Shown here: positions 61,401 through 64,000 of the stretch, piece after piece | How positions within the stretch are numbered: the stretch's first letter is position 1 | Layout of the letters: each line of letters starts with the position of its first letter | NCBI RefSeq assembly: GCF_030052815.1 | Contig: NC_079495.1 | Span: 116,600,194-116,664,193 of the forward strand | DNA from: Hevea brasiliensis | Lineage: Eukaryota > Streptophyta > Magnoliopsida > Malpighiales > Euphorbiaceae | DNA length: 64,000 bases | Direction: 5' to 3' | Made by a program: the position numbers and the translations under genes | The notes under the pieces: model-generated | The model's database searches: none | What the model was told of the DNA's origin: nothing | Seen by the model: the letters and a program-made list of their open reading frames with translations, nothing else

Positions 61401-62240
61401 GAAGATTATTTTCACTCATCCTCTTCATTTTGCTGAACTGATTCAGAGATGAAAAACTATTAAGTCTATCAAGATAGGCTTCAAAAAAATGCAATAAGGT
61501 TGGCTTTGAAACCTATATCACCAACAACTAATGCATTGCCAGCCTCACGTACACAACTTTTAGGAAAAATAATAATAATGTATCCTTCTCATTCAGCCAA
61601 ATAGTGCTCAAATAGGAGAAAGCCTAGTTGTATCCACAAAGGTGTAAAAGAGAAGATAATGGAATCAGGTTTCCTTTTAAACCTAGGTCACTGATAATTA
61701 ACAGTAAGTACTCAAATTTTAGGAAGATTATTTTCACCTATCCTCCTCATTTAGCCAAAGAACAACTAACAGCTATTAACTGCTTCGAACAACTTTCCAA
61801 ATTTTTTCCATGAGAACATCAAATAAGACAAACAAAACATGCCAAAAAGCCACTTATAACAATTTGTTTCAGGCATTAACACATAAATGCATTTGATGGT
61901 AAATTAGATGAGAGAGAGAACAAAGAGCTAGCAACTGCTCCGAACAACTTTCCAAATTTTTTCCATGAGAACATCAAATAAGACAAACAAAACATGCCAA
62001 TAAGCCACTAGAACAATTTGTTTTGAAGGTAAATTAGATGAGAGAAAGAGAGAGAGAGAGAAGGAGGGGGGGAGGGGTGGTGGTGGGAGGGGGGATTGGA
62101 CTATTAAGTTCAACATGAATTCATCAAAATGGAAGTTATATAAGTTGTATATTATCACCTTCCAAGTGAAAGAGGTGAACAAGGAATGTTGTAAAATCTT
62201 TTCTCTGCTCCACTTATTCCATTGCTTTGTTGAAGACTAG
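50436..62240 (-). CDS. Double-PHD/GNAT chromatin protein, IDM1-like (5' partial)
   Basis: Nuclear reader and putative histone acetyltransferase of the plant family that includes IDM1; family members bind unmodified or modified H3 and acetylate histones. Minus-strand exons: 62240-62159, 59692-59573, 59417-59364, 59255-59174, 59069-59010, 58750-58698, 58616-58450, 58034-57878, 53605-53548, 53440-53384, 53302-53051, 52708-52647, 51514-51458, 51322-51229, 51128-50988, 50522-50436. All are frame-consistent and code the last 526 residues. Order: Tify-binding-type segment (ELLAGYKQGNGIVCSCC, then FEAHAGMAARRQP), PHD1 (CAKCGDGGDLIFCESCP), extended PHD2 (CVFC ... CDQCEREFHVGC ... WFCSNDC), then a GNAT domain with MVYGRNISGQEFGGMYC, acetyl-CoA loop HQGKGYFQ and LVLPAAEEAESIW. 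The first exon starts with two bases of a split codon, so the N-terminus lies beyond 64000. Confidence 0.94.
51687..51790 (-). mobile_element. Short RTE-type LINE 3' relic
   Basis: Minus strand reads gtctgggattaaggctttgttgttgttg, the standard plant RTE 3' end with a (TTG)n tail (plus strand acaacaacaacaaagcc at 51688-51705), preceded by a diverged version of the ggtcggctatatgg phrase seen in the other copies. The tail type differs from the TTGAG tail of the other three. It lies in an intron of the PHD gene. Confidence 0.65.
52437..52474. repeat. (TA)n microsatellite
   Basis: Interrupted TA run (with one tg break) in a PHD-gene intron. Confidence 0.85.
54035..56269 (+). mobile_element. Solo LTR in PHD-gene intron, about 2.2 kb
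   Basis: Starts TGTAACATCC and ends GGGTCGTTACA, flanked by a perfect 5-bp duplication, actaa (54030-54034 and 56270-56274). There is no internal region and only one terminal copy. Its ends resemble those of the solo LTR at 510-3071 (TGTAAC...GGGTCGT), so both may come from related families, though the inner sequences look different. Orientation is assumed. It is opposite to the host gene. Confidence 0.88.
56275..57870. other. Unassigned intron DNA of the PHD gene
   Basis: Rest of the 4.3-kb intron between the two PHD fingers. AT-rich, no ORF with coding character, no terminal repeats found. Confidence 0.5.
58908..58945. repeat. (GA)n microsatellite
   Basis: Imperfect GA run in an intron of the PHD gene. 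Confidence 0.85.
60400..61770. repeat. Degenerate tandem repeat in PHD-gene intron, unit about 145-170 bp
   Basis: A phrase of the form attattttcacctatcctcctcatt recurs near 60545, 60690, 61405, 61570 and 61728, and between these the phrases gataaggttgcctttt and cctagatta/cctaggtca recur in the same order. At least five diverged units are present. A separate 560-bp insertion interrupts the array between the second and third units. Confidence 0.7.
60811..61368. mobile_element. MITE-like insertion within the tandem repeat
   Basis: Left end cgtttggttgccagaatt and right end caattttgacaaccaaaca are inverted copies (core gtttggttg/caaccaaac), enclosing about 550 bp of AT-rich non-coding DNA. Its position explains the long gap between repeat units. 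A possible 3-bp duplication (tag) flanks it, which is too short to prove the class. Confidence 0.55.
61781..62050. repeat. Tandem duplication, about 155-bp spacing
   Basis: The sequence ctgcttcgaacaactttcc at 61781 recurs as ctgctccgaacaactttcc at 61936, with near identity for about 75 bp and again around taaattagatgagaga. The second copy carries a small internal deletion. Confidence 0.85.
62041..62096. repeat. Purine-only tract (GA and G-rich)
   Basis: An almost pure purine stretch (agagagagagagaaggagg, then G-rich ggtggtgggaggggg) directly after the tandem duplication and 60 bp from the exon at 62159. Confidence 0.85.
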
Positions 62241-62380
62241 CTGCATATAATTAGAGAGTCTATGCATTAGGAAAGACAGAAATACAACCAAGAGAGTCCT
62301 TTTCCAATGATGGTTTCTTCGATTGGTTAAAAAAACAATTATGATAAATATTACATCAAAAAGCAACCAATCATCGTAAC

Positions 62381-62426
62381 ATTTTTTTCTCAGTTCCAAC
62401 TATTCCATTGGTTTGTTTAAGACTAA
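62381..62426 (-). pseudogene. Decayed duplicate of the PHD-gene exon at 62159-62240
   Basis: Minus strand after gtgcag reads 15 codons (SLKQTNGIVGTEKK) that align with SLQQSNGISGAEKR of the true exon, then hits a TGA shortly after. Flanking intron DNA is also duplicated (agtctaYRYattaggYaagacaY near 62255 and 62465). The copy keeps an acceptor-like site but not the rest of the exon, so it is probably unused. Confidence 0.75.
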
Positions 62427-62522
62427 CTGCACATATTCCAAGCTTATGTCAAATAGGCAAAAAGTCTACATATTAGGCAAGACATGAATAGAATAAAAAA
62501 AAAAAAATTTCCCTACAATTTC

Positions 62523-64000
62523 TGTTAATAGTATGCCCTAGAGCATATCATTTAGTATGTATCATGTACATGTTTTATTGATAAAAAGGCATTTTCACTT
62601 TTCCGTTTACATAATATATTTATGTATAATAGAAAAGGTCCATTGATATTTTATTAGAAATTCTATTCTTAAGTTGTTAAGAATATAAGTGACAGTATTT
62701 CTAACACAAAGTATCATGAATTGGTTCACAATCGAGGATACTTCACAATAAAGACATGACTTATCCAGAAAGATTGTAATCCTGTTTGTTCCCAAGTTAT
62801 TTATATGAGATGTAAATAAGATGGAATGGTGAGTCTCATGCCATATAACAAACATGATAGGCACTTATGCATGATAAGTAGGCCAAACCAGTAACACTTC
62901 TGACAAGCACGTGGAGTTTACTCTTGTCAATACATTGTCATAAATCATATCAATGCATATAATCTTTAGACCTGAGATAACACAGTTATCTTGTATATAG
63001 GTGGTTTGAGTTTGATACTGCTTTCATACTTGTACTGTGTATGGGTATATGGGCATGTGTTGGCTCCTACTAATTATATATGGAGGTAGGTGTTGATCAA
63101 GATAGAATCTATTACCCTAAGTAAATAGTGATAAAATCCTATGTTCATTTAATTGTTTTTAATGTTTCAAGTTCTTGACCAGGACAAACAGATTTAATCA
63201 GAAAAGAGTTTATGATGAGAAAATCTTTTTAATCTAGAATTGAAATTAAAAGATAACATAATATTCATAGCAAATGGGATTTGACATAAACCATGACTCC
63301 AGCTGGAATTGGGATTTTATAACAGAGAGATTCTAGTGAATGGTAACATATGATTATAGGTTCATTTAAGGCATTCCTTATTACTAATTGAGTGGCAATG
63401 GCATACTATGCTAGTTGTTAACCATGATTTATGAGGTGCCTAAAATGATTTAGAGAAATCATTTATGGTAAGAAAGAGTACTAATAATATTAAGAGTTAA
63501 TATCATATCACATTGCCAATTAGTGATGAGCCTAGTGAATCACACACATACACAAGTAATCACCAAGTTAAATGTGATTTAATTGATTAATTAAATAGGT
63601 TTGGTTTGTAATAAGATTGCAAAGTCCCCAGCATGGCTTGAAACAAAATCTAGGTTATTGGATGTATAGTATAAGTTAAATTTATATTTAAAGTGTTTAA
63701 ATATGAATTTAATTGTGAGAAATTACTTAATGGAGATTAATTAATTAATTTATATTTGATGTAAATTGATTAGAAGATGAGAAATAATTTTTTTGGGTTG
63801 AGAACTCAAAATTACGACACAAGGGTAATTTGATCATTTCACAGGGTGACATGTGGCACCATGAGATGGTGACACATGGAACCATATAAGTTTGTCATTT
63901 GTCTTCCTATCATGCAAGATGATCAAAGTCAAGATTAAACCTAGCTTTGACACTTGGTTTAATGTGATTAGGTCAATTAAAATTAAGATGCAATCAGAAG
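62523..64000 (+). mobile_element. Probable Copia-type LTR, cut by the window edge
   Basis: Begins TGTTAATAGTATGCCCTAGAG at 62523, a start style common in plant Copia LTRs, followed by gcatatcatttagtatgtatc and, further on, gtgacatgtggcaccatgagatggtgacacatgg near 63845-63880, also usual in such LTRs. The other end is outside the window, so target duplication and completeness cannot be tested. No coding region is seen within these 1.48 kb. Confidence 0.5.

Noticed and set aside
1..64000. CRISPR arrays, rRNA genes, complete tRNA genes
   Set aside because: Looked for regular repeat-spacer arrays, conserved rRNA cores and tRNA cloverleaf boxes; only the SINE-like A/B boxes at 34.6 kb were seen. 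Consistent with plant nuclear DNA.

Overview
The window is nuclear DNA of a flowering plant, probably a eudicot. It is AT-rich, its genes are split by many GT-AG introns, and it holds plant-type LTR and RTE retrotransposons and microsatellites. The protein and element types would fit a rosid such as a member of the Euphorbiaceae, but the genus cannot be fixed from sequence alone. No prokaryotic-style operon is present.

Five protein-coding genes were reconstructed by following splice sites and reading frame. (1) A soluble inorganic pyrophosphatase on + (5' leader exon about 4.43-4.56 kb, eight coding exons 6222-12283, 216 aa). (2) A two-exon plant protein of unknown function on + (31236-32313, 229 aa) with a conserved TWAPDVYDP motif and a Lys-rich tail. 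(3) Glutamate N-acetyltransferase (ArgJ, arginine biosynthesis, probably plastid) on - (17 exons, 45051 down to 33972, 469 aa). (4) A short organelle-type RRM protein on - (3 exons, 48987 down to 46961, 139 aa). (5) The C-terminal 526 residues of a double-PHD/GNAT chromatin protein of the IDM1-like family on - (16 exons, 62240 down to 50436). The 5' end of gene 5 lies beyond the right edge.

Most of the rest is mobile DNA, much of it inside introns. There are two solo LTRs with perfect 5-bp target duplications (510-3071 and 54035-56269). Three copies of one RTE-clade LINE ending in a TTGAG-type tail lie at 7139-9846 (in a pyrophosphatase intron), 22502-25688 (intergenic) and 40614-43860 (in an ArgJ intron), and a short RTE relic sits at 51.7 kb. 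An LTR retrotransposon that carries only gag and a retropepsin-like domain lies at 15006-19801, nested in an older inverted-repeat element. A 2-kb LTR element in an ArgJ intron (37255-39296) has a single coiled-coil ORF with no recognisable gag or pol domain. A probable Copia-type LTR starts at 62523 and runs off the window. There is also a 585-bp imperfect palindrome at 26564-27148, a tRNA-derived SINE-like unit at 34.6 kb, and several tandem duplications, one of which copies an exon of the PHD gene.

The five genes have no evident shared pathway: phosphate/pyrophosphate metabolism, arginine synthesis, organelle RNA binding and chromatin reading/acetylation are simply neighbours. What stands out is how three constitutive-type genes carry multi-kilobase transposon insertions in introns while keeping their splice sites and frames intact.
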